Assembly (NCBI GenBank): GCA_024509875.1
Contig: JAMPIV010013764.1
Location: forward strand, 118,501 to 182,500
Length of the DNA stretch: 64,000 bases
DNA from: Oreohelix idahoensis
Taxonomy: Eukaryota > Mollusca > Gastropoda > Stylommatophora > Oreohelicidae
Direction: 5' to 3'
Shown here: piece after piece, positions 1 through 10,515 of the stretch
How positions within the stretch are numbered: the first letter of the stretch is position 1
Layout of the letters: every line of letters begins with the position of its first letter
The notes under the pieces: model-generated
Told to the model about the DNA's origin: nothing
Seen by the model: the letters and a program-made list of their open reading frames with translations, nothing else
Databases searched by the model: none
Position numbers and translations under genes: made by a program

Positions 1-540
1 CCGCGTACCCCTGCATGACCAGGACAGTAGATCCACATCAGCGCCTGCAGATTCGAAGCTTCGGTGGATGTTTTCCAACTATTTTGAACCTTTCGAAGCA
101 TGGACTGAGAGTCTGACACAATGACTACCTTTGTTAATGAGGTTTTAGTTAACCACCTTAAGGCTGCAGTAGCTGCCTCGACCTCCATTCTCACGCTGGG
201 AGTTGTTATTTTGTAAGCCCCGCTATGGTCGGCGATGATTCTGCCCTTTACCCTGGCAGAGAAGCCCCAACCTGATTTCTCTCACCATGGATCAAAGACC
301 CATCAGTATACACAATGGCATCATTATCCCCGGCATGATCTTGTATCAGATGATTAATTTCCACTTCTGCTTTCCCATTGCCCCTAGTTCTACACTCTCT
401 GCCATTGCTGATGATAACTTGCTGGTAGTTAATCCAGATGGCATCCGACTTACTCCACTCTGTCATGTTGTTAACAGGGGAAAGAGGGTGGAAAGCAGCT
501 TGTGTACGGGTTGACACCCAATTCACTATTAATCTGTTAT
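1..540 (-). pseudogene. LINE RNase H domain fragment, cut by the window edge
   Basis: Minus-strand translation gives the RNase H domain that ends the polyprotein of jockey/I-type LINEs. All four catalytic positions are readable: Asp in YTDGS (about 315), Glu in MEVEAA (about 200), Asp in SDSQS (about 120) and His in CPGHAG (about 15). One frame break lies near 275, between the first and second motifs, so the copy is dead. The fragment runs off the left edge, so its 3' end is not seen. RNase H would remove RNA from the RNA/DNA hybrid after reverse transcription. The domain assignment is good; the exact clade is inference. Confidence 0.7.
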
Positions 541-638
541 CATCAGTATTAATTATATGAACCCCACTAGACCCTCACGGCCGTCATATCGTCATCAATC
601 CTTAAATGGTATTTTTTGCTCTTGTTATATACCGCTTT

Positions 639-915
639 GGAGTCGCGGTAGCATAGTGGTTAGTGCACTGGCTTCCTAGCTCAGTCGTCTATGGTTCGAT
701 CCCCAGATGAGGTGGGATTTTTTTAGGCCGCAAACGGCTCCTGGGTCGACCCAGCCCCAAATGGGTACCAGAGCAACTCTGGGAAGGTTAAGGTGGCCGG
801 CGTGATGCTGACCACATCACCCCTAGTGTGCCGACGGTCGAGAAAATATGGGCCTACCACCATATTCCAAATATGCCTCAATAGGGCGTGTAACGGGATC
901 CTTTACCTTTAACTT
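639..915 (+). mobile_element. tRNA-derived SINE with 14-bp target-site duplication
   Basis: A 277-bp unit whose head resembles a tRNA gene with both internal RNA polymerase III promoter boxes, followed by a non-tRNA body. It is bracketed by a perfect 14-bp direct repeat, TTATATACCGCTTT, at 625-638 and 916-929, which marks both ends exactly. The body ends in a short T/C-rich stretch rather than a long poly-A. SINEs are non-coding and move using the enzymes of a partner LINE. The sequence around it matches the LINE tail seen again at 15.4 kb, so the SINE landed in an older LINE. Confidence 0.85.
649..703 (+). promoter_or_regulatory. Internal pol III promoter of the SINE (A box and B box)
   Basis: A box TAGCATAGTGG at 649-659 and B box GGTTCGATCCC at 693-703 both fit the tRNA consensus, with normal spacing of about 33 bases. 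They are part of the SINE, not a functional tRNA gene: no matching 3' acceptor arm follows the B box. Confidence 0.8.
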
Positions 916-929
916 TTATATACCGCTTT

Positions 930-1440
930 ACTACATTAAAAAGTTCTCTAGGTCTATCTATTTTCAACACATGTTCTACAGTTATGTGTGAATTGCATGC
1001 CTGTAAATAACCTAATCTTGGCATTCTCTGTTGTTCAATTTCCTACATTTTAGTAGGAAATGCCCTATATTATTTTCTTGGAGAGCACAGTAAGGTTCTT
1101 CTATTCTAAAATAGCCCATTCCCAGTTGCAGTTAAAGTAGTTCCTTTTTGCTGGCAATGTTTAGTACTCTAGATAACAGATACGTTCTTATTGGAGCCCT
1201 GAACAACTTACATGTATGTCTGCTCTTAAGACTTCCATCCAACACGCTACTGTCCATTTATCCGTCTTTATTAGTTTACTTAGGTTATGATTTCTGTTGG
1301 ACTCATCTCCACATTTGTGTGGTTTCTATTAAATCTAATTTTCTTGGCCTCTTTATCAGCCATTTCATTCTTTTCTATGCCAACATGTAAAGATACCTGT
1401 GAAGTTTAGTTTCACCTTCCTAACTGCCACATTCTTCTAG
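930..1440 (-). pseudogene. Jockey-like LINE tail (end of RNase H plus C-terminal region)
   Basis: The minus strand reads the last part of an RNase H domain (a NEMADKEAKK-like helix at about 1390-1290) and the downstream C-terminal region. It aligns by eye with 15400-15780, including the shared stretch CAGTAAGGTTCTTCTATTCT (1088 and 15580). It is full of stops. With the SINE at 639-915 removed, the similarity continues leftward to about 600. This is a second copy of the LINE family that hosts the large LTR element at 15.7 kb. Confidence 0.6.
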
Positions 1441-1729
1441 GGGTTAGTTTTGAAGTATTATGAAGATTATGTTTAACACGAACAATGACTAAGTATTACG
1501 CTTAGGAATAAGTACCTCAACTCTGGTGTACAGACACAGTACACATTTATTACGTTCAACTCTTGACAATATCATGAATATCCATAGCCAACTGCAATGT
1601 GCCAACACTCATTTTGACCGTTACACTTTATCAGATCAATAGATAATCGACATATTCTGCGTAAGTCCGTCGCAGTCCGTACATTGAGTCATAATCATTA
1701 TTACCCAGGTAACATCGTAAATGGGTTCC
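1441..1729. other. Unassigned intergenic or intronic DNA
   Basis: No coding frame, tandem repeat or terminal structure seen. AT-rich with scattered stops in all frames. Confidence 0.5.
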
Positions 1730-3655
1730 AACAGGGATATCACCAGACTATAGAACAGAAAATCAGATTGATCATATATGCATAAAGAAGAAGTTTAGAT
1801 CACCATTGCAGGATGTAAAGTTATATAGAGGAGCAGATGTGGCATTAGATCACCACCTTCTGATAGCCAAATTAAATATGAAACTCAAGCAATATGCAAC
1901 AATGCAAAGTTATTGACAACAATTTAATGTAGAACATCTAAGAAATCAAGAAACAAGAGACACATTTGCAGTCACATTATCCAACAAATTCCAAGAGCTC
2001 CAACAGCTGGAAGATGTAGTGAATACAGAAGATTATTGGCAGCAAATCAAAACTGTATGGAATGAGACACGTGAAGAAATACTGGGGAAAAGGGAACGAC
2101 AACAAAAAGCATGGATAGCAACAGAAACCATCAATAAGATAAAAGACAGAAAAAACAAGAAAGCAGATTTAAACACAAGCAAAATCAGAAGTTCCAAAGC
2201 CAAGGCTCAAGAAGTGTACACAGAAGCAAGCAAAGAAGTAAAAAGAAGTATCAAAAGAGACAAGTGGAAGTATATTGAGGAGTTGGCAAGAGAGGCAGAA
2301 GATGCTGCAGCCAAAGGAAATATGAGAGAACTGTATAGCAGCACAAAGAAGCTAACAGGGAAATACAAGCAAGCCAGTTACCTTATAAAAGACAAGAATG
2401 GAAAACTGCTCAGCAATATACAAGAGCAAATGAAGAGGTGGACGGAATATTTTGAGGACCTTCTCAATAGACCAGCTCCATAACCCCCCCCCCCCCCCTC
2501 CCCTGACATCCAGCCAGCAGAAGAAGAACTACAAATTAACTGTGAAAGACTAACGAAGGAAGAAATAAAGAAAGCCATAAAGCTTCTAAGAGATATAAAA
2601 GCGGCTGGACCAGATGGCATTCCAGCAGAGGCCATCAAAGCAGATATCGACACGGCTACAGAGATGTTATATAAATTACTTGGTAAAGTCTGGGAAAAGG
2701 AAGAGATACCAGCAGAATTGAAGGAAGGATATCTGGTTAAGTTGCCTAAGAAGGGAAATTTACACAAATTATAGAGGAATAATGTTACTATTAGTGCCAG
2801 GAAAAGTATTAAACAGGATTATCCTCGAGAGATTAAAAGAGTCCATAGACAAGAAACTGAGAGATGAACAAGCAGGTTTTCGACAAAACAGATATTGTAC
2901 ATACCAGATAGCCAATTTGAGAATAATAGTTGAAAAAAAGTCTAAAATGGAATTCACCACTATACATTGGATTTGTGGACTACGAAAAGGCATTTGACAG
3001 TTTAGACAGAGAATCCCTTAGGAGATTGATGAGGCATTATGGAGTTCCACTGAAAATCATTGATTTAATAAAGAAAACAATAAATAAAAGTTGGAGGGAC
3101 AGACAGTGATATCAAATTAAGAATACAAAAAGCAAGAAGAGCTTTCAATGCATTGGGAAATATATGGAGATCAAGAGAAATCTGATCCAACACGAAAATA
3201 AGAATCTTAAACTCAAATGTGGTCAGTACTATTATATTGCTCTGAAACATGGAGAACAACAAAGACAACAAACAAAAAGCTACAGACTTTCATAAATGGG
3301 TGCTTGCGTAGACTAGAGGGATTAAAATGGTATGACAAGGTTACTAACGTGGAGCTGATGACAAGAACCAGACAAGCGTCAGTGGAACAAAAGATGAGAT
3401 GAAGACGATGGCGATGGATGGGGGCCACACTGAGGAAACCTGTTGATAGCATTACAAGGCAGTCCTTGTTCTGGAACCCCCAGGGCAAGAGAGGCAGAGG
3501 TCGACCAAGAAGCACATGGAGAAGAGAGCTGGAAACAGAGGTGAAAATGATGAGGAGAACGTGGAAAGAACTTGAGATGATGGCACGTGACAGGAGGACT
3601 AGGCATGTGTTTGTTGAAGGCCTATGCTCCTTCGGGAGTGGAGGGTTATGAATAT
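1730..3655 (+). pseudogene. RTE-type LINE, internally deleted (family A, longest copy)
   Basis: The copy begins inside the APE endonuclease: NQIDHI near 1765 and the catalytic Asp-His pair in ALDHHLL near 1845. The intact stretch 2019-2483 covers the linker before the reverse transcriptase, and RT finger motifs (AAGPDGIPAEA near 2605, QAGFRQNR near 2870, FVDYEKAFDSL near 2975) follow across frame breaks. At about 3085 the sequence jumps from just after the first palm motif to the region beyond the active site, so the catalytic YADD box is missing. The C-terminal region (LLYCSETWRTT near 3230, GKRGRGRPR near 3487) is readable to about 3650. A poly-C run sits at 2484-2500. The element cannot be active. 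RTE is judged from family wording; the element abuts another LINE fragment at 3652. Confidence 0.75.
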
Positions 3656-4340
3656 GATTTCTGTAGGACTTATCTCCACATTTGTTTGGCTTCTATTAGA
3701 TCAATTTTTTTCTGGGCTTCTTTATAAGCCATTTCATTCGTTTCTATGCTAGCATGTAAAGGTACCCAAACGATTAACACATCCTCTCCTCTAGAGTATC
3801 ATCATCATCATGTGACGTATTCTTTCCAGAACGTTGTCTCCATTACAGCTGCTCTGAACGCATCACGATTCTGGGCAAGTCGACCTGCATCAGCCAAAGA
3901 CAAGTTCAGACTCTCTGTGATGTCCTGGGTCCACCGTCGTCTAGGTCGACCCCTTCCCCTTTTTCCAGGGACCATGCCTTCCATCACTGTTTTTTCCAGA
4001 CTATTATGTCTTTTTATATGACCGAAAAATTTCAGCTTCCTTATTGCGATGGTATTTCCTCTAGAGTATAGGTACGGATTTATTATAAGTTATCGCCAGT
4101 GCTATATCTGGTTTAACGCATTCTCTTTAGTTTCTTATAGACTGAACTATTGAGAGCGAGTCTGTTACGATTGTCAGTTTATGGGGAGAATTCTTTAGAC
4201 GATTTCTAGTGCCGTCAGTATTGCAACCATCTCTGCTGTGAAAATAGATGTATTATTTGTGATTCTGTATCATTTTAGTCATGCTATTTAGTTCCTTTCT
4301 CCGAAGTTCCCGTTGAGCTTGAAAAACAAATAGATAGACT
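3652..4340 (-). pseudogene. Jockey-like LINE RNase H fragment, interrupted
   Basis: The minus strand carries RNase H pieces: the TAEM helix near 4225 and the C-terminal helix near 3720. Both resemble the copies at 1290-1390 and 24.1-24.3 kb. It is split at 3799-4056 by a young RTE insertion, whose duplicated target TCCTCTAGAGTA lies on either side. Stops in every frame mark it as old. Confidence 0.6.
3799..4056 (-). mobile_element. 5'-truncated RTE insertion (family B daughter copy)
   Basis: A 258-bp minus-strand copy of the 3' end of the RTE element at 50.1-53.6 kb. By eye the two differ at only one or two positions. It ends in a (TCA)n run (the ATG/TGA tail on its own strand) at 3799-3811 and is flanked by a perfect 12-bp duplication, TCCTCTAGAGTA, at 3787-3798 and 4057-4068. 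This is the classic product of target-primed reverse transcription that stopped early. It lies inside an older LINE RNase H fragment. Confidence 0.9.
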
Positions 4341-6079
4341 GTAGCGTCTTGCAGAGGGTTCATTGACATGCTAAGATGTTTGAATGGTTTGGACAGGATG
4401 CAATCGTAAAATACGACCAATTAAGGTCAGACCTGAGGTTGGACAACCCAGTCTGTAGAAACGGTAATCCAGAAAAGTCCAGAAAAATAAACAAGTCGTC
4501 CAGAATAAGTAATTCAGATAAATTAATTCCAGACGATAGAGATAAATAAAATATAAACACATACAGTTGATTGCACTGGGCAAAAAGAATGTGCTAAAGT
4601 CTTATGCTCCTTAGGTAGTTAAAAAGTTATGATAATGACGATATATGCTGGTACTTCATTCTAATTTTCTTATATTTATAACGATTAGTTGAGAGTTTTA
4701 AAATCAATTTTGGGTGCATGAAACATATATTACTTACTTCCTACTGACTTACACTGTACAATGGTTTCAATTGACATTTCAGCTGCGTCACTTCCACCAG
4801 AAATGCAACTGTGGCACAAATCAGCGACTGTCTGATTTAATTTCGGATGCTTTTAAATGAAATGTTATATGATGAATGCATTTATACGAGTATTTATTAA
4901 TGTTATATGATGAATGCATTTATACGAGTATTTATTAATGTTATATGTCATTTAGTCTCCAGTAGAGCTTATACTTATCTTTTAAAATTTAACGTTTTCA
5001 ATACCTACTTAAGAGTGATCAGGGTGGATCATTCGCTCTACAAAACATCTGGACCACTTATCAAAAAGCTAGACTCAACTGTTCCTTGCCAGGGAAATTT
5101 CCATTTTATTTTGATGAGCTGCTGGGAACTTTCCACTCAGAAGATAAGGAATTAATATATGCAGTCTTCTCCACACCTCGGTAAATTGTTGATTTTGTTT
5201 TTAATTGATCAATTTTTTATCTTTTTCTCTCGTTCTTTTTGTTTGTTTGTTGTGTGTCTATTATAGTCTTTAATTTGTTATTTTTTCCAAAACTCTTGTC
5301 CACTGAATTTTTTTAAAAACAACTCTTCTGAATCTGTTTATATTATGTTATATCCCATTCATTCAGCTCCCATCTGTGCGAGTGTACTTTAGTTCTATAT
5401 TTTAGACTGAATTTTATCTGTCTTTGTGTTTACTCGTGTTCTATATATCTGGATAGATGTGTGTTTATCTTTCTGTGTGCGTACTCTCCTTCTGTATGTC
5501 TTGATGAATATTGGTTTATCTTTCTATGTGCTTGCTGTAATTCTGTCTGTTTAACCAATTTTCGTTTCCTTTTCTGTTTGCTTATGCTCCATTTTAAAAT
5601 ATGTTAATAAATGTTGCTTTCTCTTTGTATGTCCTTAGTGTCGTTTGTATAATACACCAGTCCCCCTGTCATACACTGTTCGATTAGCGTTGTTTCGATA
5701 TAATGCTGTTTCTATGTTATGCCTAAAGCCTGTAATACGCTTTAAAAAATTCTATTTTACTCTGCGCGCTAAAGTCCACGGGAGAAAGGGATAACATTCA
5801 GGTGCGTTCAGTGCGGTGGGGTGGCCAAGAAGCATTTGTCATTGCTAGCATAATGATTGGTTTGGTTTTAAGGACTATCTTCATTGCACATAGACAACTC
5901 CATTAGTGCTCCGATCTCCTCCCTTAGATCACACAAGGAAGATCCCAGCACAGTGCACGAACTCCGTAGCACCGGCGAGAATCCCAATGTGTGTATACAG
6001 GAATCACGCATTCTATAAATATTTTTGTTGGGTAAGTTTCTAATTTTTAAATTTTACCAGAGCAGCGGCCTAATGGCCT
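4341..6079. other. Unassigned non-coding DNA
   Basis: AT-rich stretch with many short T-rich runs and no credible reading frame, splice-bounded exon or terminal repeat. It contains one short tandem duplication (4861-4947). The segment 5770-5990 is locally more GC-rich but shows no coding pattern. Confidence 0.5.
4861..4947. repeat. 38-bp tandem duplication
   Basis: A 38-base unit occupies 4861-4898 and is repeated without visible change at 4899-4936, followed by 11 bases of a third copy. Perfect identity suggests a recent slippage event. Confidence 0.85.
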
Positions 6080-6775
6080 ACTCTTTACGATTTCCCACTA
6101 CCGCGGGAGTTTTAACGTGCGCAACTTACACACAATCAGTACCCTTTCGCTCCACAAGGAGCATAGACCTTCAACAAACACATGCCAAGTCCTTCTGTCC
6201 CGTGCCATTCGCTCAAGTTCTCTCCATGTTTTCCTCATCATTTTACTACAGTATCCAGTTCTCTTCTCCATGTGTTTTTTCTGCCTCTCTTTCCCTGGGG
6301 ATTCTAGAACAAGGACTGCCTTGTAATGCTATCATCAGGTTTCCTCAATGTGTGTCCTATCCATCGCCAGCGTCATCTTCTAAACTCTTGTTCCACTGGT
6401 ACTTGTCTGGTTCTTGTCATCAGTTCCACATTGTGATTTGGTCATACCATTTCAATCCTTCTGTTTTATGCTAGCATCTGTTAATGAAAGTCTATAGCTT
6501 TTTGGTTGTTGTTTTTGTTGTTCTCCATGTTTCCAAACCATTCAATAGGACTGACTTGACATTTGAGCTGACGATTCTTATTTTCGTTTTGAACTTGATT
6601 TCTCTTGTTCTCTATATGTTTCCCAATGCAATGAAAGCTCCTCTTGCTTTTTTGTATTCTTATTTTGATATCATTGTCTGTCCCTCCAACTTTGTCTACA
6701 CTACTGCCAACATATGGTATTTCGGTACTTGTATCTTTATTCACCCACAGATTAAAATTGTTGAAATTTAGAAGC
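6080..6775 (-). pseudogene. RTE-type LINE, family A, 3' fragment
   Basis: Read on the minus strand from 6775, this matches the C-terminal part of the family A element at 1.7-3.65 kb: a YVGSSVDKVGGTDND stretch (about 6690), then the region after the RT palm, the WRWIGHTLRKP motif (about 6370) and the end of the polyprotein near 6150. Unlike the 1.7-kb copy it keeps the sequence just before GGTD, which confirms that the deletion in that copy is private. There are several frame breaks and stops. Confidence 0.7.
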
Positions 6776-6918
6776 CAAACGGAGCACCGTATTTTTTCTT
6801 AATTTTTTTTCTTAAATTCGCGCAAAAAACTTTAACACCGTGTTTTCGCGCGCCAAATCTCTCTCACAGTTCGCCAAGATCGTTACAGATGTCGTCTTGG
6901 CTACTAGCACGATAACTG

Positions 6919-7186
6919 GTGCGCTCTCTCTTTCACTACGGCAATGTACTTGTGCGCTCTCTCTTTCTCCACGGCAATGTACTTGTGCGCTCTCTCTTCC
7001 TTTACGGCAATGTACTTGTGCGCTCTCTCTTCCTCTACGACAATGTACTTGTGCGATCTCTCTTCCTCTACGGCAATGTACTTGTGCGCTCTCTATTTGT
7101 CTACGGCAATGTACGTGTGCGCTCTCTCTTCCTCTACGGCAATGTACTTGTGCGCTCTCACTTTCACTACGGCAATTTATCCATCC
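6919..7186. repeat. 33-bp tandem array, about 8 units
   Basis: Units of 33 bases contain ACGGCAATGTACTTGTGCGC followed by a CTCTCTCTT pyrimidine block, with point changes between units. As 33 is a multiple of three, the array stays open in several frames on both strands. That explains the apparent repetitive proteins here. Confidence 0.9.
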
Positions 7187-7860
7187 GGTTGTGTGGCAGG
7201 ACATCAAAGGGATTATTCGTCTGTTTGAGTGATGGTGGTGGTAAGAGTCTCTCTTCTGTGGATTGAAGTGACGTCGATTTGTAGCAATGTAATTTATATG
7301 GTTCTGTCTAGGGAATGAAACAGCTCGATCGTTCTGTGATCTACATCGATTCGAAGTGTATGGGATTTTGCGAAGGTTGCTTACTCTACATCTTTGCAAC
7401 CTGGGTTGATCTTGTATAACTAGGTTTACAGTGTTCCTCGTGGGGCTACGTTTTTCCTTAGGAGACTGTGTACTCCGATAGGCTTCTATAATGATCTCTT
7501 GATCAACCATATCTGGATATTTAAACTGATAATGGATTTCTGGTTGTCTTCGTGTTCGATATTTGCGGGTGTTCTGATAATATTCTGTGACATCCGTGTA
7601 TACCATTTCTCTTTTCGGTGCTTCAGGTATCCTCCGGGCAATTGTTTAGCTTGTTTTGATCTCTCCGTCTTTCTCCATGGGACTATTATGGTGTGTTGAA
7701 GCACTTGCACTGAACCTTGGGGACGGCGGGGGGTGTATTGTGTTGTCTGATGCGGGGACTGATGGGTATGGTTCTGCGAAGTGATGTTTTGTTTATGAAA
7801 CCTCCTATCTCGATCAGTCTGACCTCTAGACCTAACGTGACATGCAGCAGAGTCAATGCG

Positions 7861-7876
7861 GTGGGGGGGGGGGGGT
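7861..7876. repeat. Poly-G run
   Basis: Uninterrupted G tract after GGT, a likely site of length error in sequencing or replication. Confidence 0.8.
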
Positions 7877-8226
7877 ATTGTGTGGTCTGATGCGGGGCGG
7901 GGATTGATGGGTCCTGGCAAGAAATCATTTATTTGTTTTCGCCGCTGGGTGGAGAGGAGTGGGTGGGGAGGGGGTCCCCTCGCTACGCACTGGTCCTTGT
8001 AAAATATTGACACAATCAGAGCAGAATTAACGTAGAAGCAAAAGTAGCATATGCTACGAGCCCCGCGCCTTTTTGGGGCCCCGCGCCATTAAATATGTAC
8101 ATAATTTGTTGGTCATCTTCTAATACGAGCGTTAAACCAATGATCTAGTGATTTATGCCATCTTTAGCGCCTTTTCATTTGGTGTCACGAAATTGTGAGA
8201 GGAAGAGCATAAGAGGGTGATTTAGT

Positions 8227-8778
8227 GTGACTCTTTATTATTGTTATCTTAACTGTTTGCGGACGGAAGCAGTCATTTTCTTTGGATTTGTTGAAAGCCT
8301 GTACACCTTCTTTTCTGCTTCTACCTACCGGTGGGGTCTCCTTTCTACTGCATTATGTGCTGGTGGTACTCATAATAAGTCCCATTTGCCCTTTGTGAAA
8401 AGACTGTCAGATACCAGGTGGTCCGCTCGGGCAGATGCAACAAAAGCACTTTTACACAGCTTTTCTGCAATAAAACAAGTCTTGGATGATATTTCAGATA
8501 ACAATGATCAGAAGGCTGAGTGTCGTCAACAGGCTCGTGGTCTACTTTCAACCATGATGAAGTTAGAAACTGGAATAATGATTATACTGTGGGATCAAGT
8601 ATTACAGCATTTTCAAATGACCAGTGCTTCTTTGCAATCTTCTGACCAAGATTTGAATACAGCTTATGCACTCTATGAATCCCTGTGGGGGTATATTCAA
8701 GCTATGCGGTTGATTTCTTGCCAGGGTACAGTTTTGTTGGTTTTGTGGGCCCTAAACAGGACCGTGGTGCAGTTTTGA
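8227..8778 (+). pseudogene. hAT-type transposase fragment (ZMYM1-like)
   Basis: A 183-codon frame contains the segment TRWSARADATKAL (from about 8415), typical of the middle of hAT transposases of the ZMYM1-like group. It is followed by a helical stretch (QDLNTAYALYESLWGYIQAM) from the insertion domain. The frame then runs into a roughly 40-bp tandem array and stops, and the C-terminal dimerisation region is not intact. Further bases at 8930-9060 may be a frame-shifted remnant. GCCCCGCGC blocks at 8058-8090 and again at 9940-10000 could be degraded ends of the same element. hAT transposases cut and paste DNA; this copy is not functional. Confidence 0.6.
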
Positions 8779-8925
8779 GGGCCCTAAAAAGGACCGTAGT
8801 GCAGTTTTCTGGGCCCTAAAAATGACCGTGGTGTAGTTTTGTGGGTTTTGTGGGCCCTAAAAAAGGACCGTGGTGGGTGCAGTTTTGTGGGTTTTCTAGG
8901 CCCTAAAAAGGACCGTGAGGGGAAC
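8730..8925. repeat. About 40-bp GGGCCCTAA-containing tandem array, 5 units
   Basis: Each unit has the core GTTTTGTGGGCCCTAAAAAGGACCGTGG with small length differences. The array starts inside the transposase frame, so it probably grew from element sequence. Confidence 0.8.
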
Positions 8926-9094
8926 AGATCACCAAAGATCACTGAAGCTATGCACATATCAGGACATACACATGTTCGTTCGAAGCAGCACAATTTAAAG
9001 AGGAGGCCAAAATTCTGTAATGTCATGAAGGATACTGTCAAACGGGTCTGACTGAAGAACTTTATTCTGATATGTCGCCACACAAAGTCACACA

Positions 9095-9752
9095 TGTAGT
9101 CAAGTCTCTAACACTTCACTCCCCTGCATCATAAAGCTGGTCTTACTGTAGTGAAGTCTCTAACACTTCACTTCCCTATATCATACAGCTGATCTTACTG
9201 TAGTGAAGTCTCTAACACTTCACTCACCTGTATCATAAAGCTGGTGTTATCTGTAGTGAAGTCTCTAACACTTCACTCCCCTGTATCATACAGCTGGTCT
9301 TACTGTAGTGAAGTCTCTAACACTTCACTCACCTGTATCATAAAGCTGGTGTTATCTGTAGTGAAGTCTCTAACACTTCACTCCCCTGTATCATACAGCT
9401 GGTCTTACTGTAGTGAAGTCTCTAACACTTCACTCCAATGCATCATAAAGCTGGTCTTACTGTAGTGAAGTCTCTAACACTTCACTCCAATGCATCATAA
9501 AGCTGGTCTTACTGTAGTGAAGTCTCTAACACTTCACTCCCCTGTATCATAAAGCTGGTCTTACTGTAGTGAAGTCTCTAACACTTCACTCCAATGCATC
9601 ATAAAGCTGGTCTTACTGTAGTGAAGTCTCTCACACTTCACTCCCCTGTATCATAAAGCTGGTCTTACTGTAGTGAAGTCTCTAACACTTCACTCCCCTG
9701 CATCATAAAGCTGGTCTTACTGTAGTAAAGTCTCTAACAATTCACTCCCCTG
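9095..9752. repeat. 52-bp tandem array with hairpin potential, 13 units
   Basis: Thirteen head-to-tail units of about 52 bases. Each holds GTGAAGT-CTCTAAC-ACTTCAC, a 7-bp perfect inverted repeat around a 7-base loop, followed by a less conserved half (CATCATAAAGCTGGTCTTACT). Variants CAATGCATC, CCTGTATC and CATACAGC alternate between units, showing higher-order patterning. A single related piece lies at about 43048. Confidence 0.92.
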
Positions 9753-9922
9753 ACAACCACAGGACATACATAATATTTCTTTATGGCACATACATGTGCC
9801 ATGTTGCCACCCCTACCTTTACTGTAGTGAAGTCTCTAACAATTCACTCCCCTGACAACCACAGGACATACATAACATTTTCTTTATGGCACATTCATGT
9901 GCCATGTTGCCACCCCTACCTG
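9727..9922. repeat. About 100-bp duplicated extension of the 52-bp array
   Basis: Two copies (about 9727-9825 and 9828-9922) begin with the conserved half of the 52-bp unit and continue into a different sequence containing GGCACATACATGTGCC, a near-perfect palindrome. This looks like the array edge duplicated together with its flank. Confidence 0.75.
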
Positions 9923-10109
9923 CGAAATGCATGATAGACTAGCCCCGCGCTTTTCCTGCCACCCCTACCTGCGAATTGCAAAATAGACTAACCCCGCGCA
10001 GGCGAATGTACGGAAGCCGGTGTGGTAATTGAATTTCAGAATGGGTGAATAAAGACACAAGAACCGGTGTTTCTTCAAATTCAACCTGGTTATTATTTTA
10101 ACTTAACCC

Positions 10110-10365
10110 CGATGCCATCACAAGAACAGCTTTGCTATGGACCCCGGAAGGAAAACGAATGAGAGGCCGACCAAAAATAACTTGGCGGAGAACTGTGGAG
10201 GCTGAGATGCAAAAAGTGAATCAGAGCTGGAGCACTGCACGAAGGATGGCTGCCGACCGAGCAAGGTGGAAACAGTTTATTGCTAACCTACAAGACGTCA
10301 CCAGGCGTGATGGCCACTGATTGCTTTAACGGTCGGCGGCTAACGATCAAAGAAGAAGAAGAAAC
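10110..10365 (+). pseudogene. LINE 3'-end fragment with (GAA)n tail
   Basis: The frame 10132-10320 reads the last 60 or so residues of an RTE-like polyprotein: GKRMRGRPKITWRR, then a tryptophan-containing helix and a stop at 10318-10320. A short 3' UTR follows and ends in (GAA)n at about 10352-10364. It is 5'-truncated and abuts a different LINE at 10366. Confidence 0.7.
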
Positions 10366-10515
10366 TGGTGGCTAGAGAAAGGCAAAATTCTCCACCCCAA
10401 CAAGGCAGGGTTTAGAAGAGGCAGACAAACCCTCGAACAATTAATTCGTCTAATGCAGAAAGTAGCAGATGCATTCCAAAATAGCAACCATGTGACAGCA
10501 GTCTTTGTGGACTTG

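Larger units (their letters stand above)
6812..8013 (-). other. Unrecognised long open frames, Arg/Gln/His-rich
   Basis: Two overlapping minus-strand frames stay open: 7606-6812 (264 codons) and 8013-7486 (175 codons). The first ends in the 33-bp array, which adds an 11-residue unit about eight times (SAQVHCRRGRE type). The second is rich in Pro, His and Gln and contains a duplicated patch (plus strand 7723-7780 and 7859-7920). No domain is recognised. The composition could be a retroelement gag tail or simply low-complexity DNA that happens to lack stops. I see no promoter, splice site or poly-A signal that would make it a gene. Confidence 0.25.

Noticed and set aside
641..712. Functional tRNA gene
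   Set aside because: A and B boxes are present, but there is no complete cloverleaf or acceptor stem and the unit is bounded as a SINE by a 14-bp duplication.
9095..9752. CRISPR array
   Set aside because: Units are head to tail with no unique spacers, and the context is animal DNA. It is a minisatellite.
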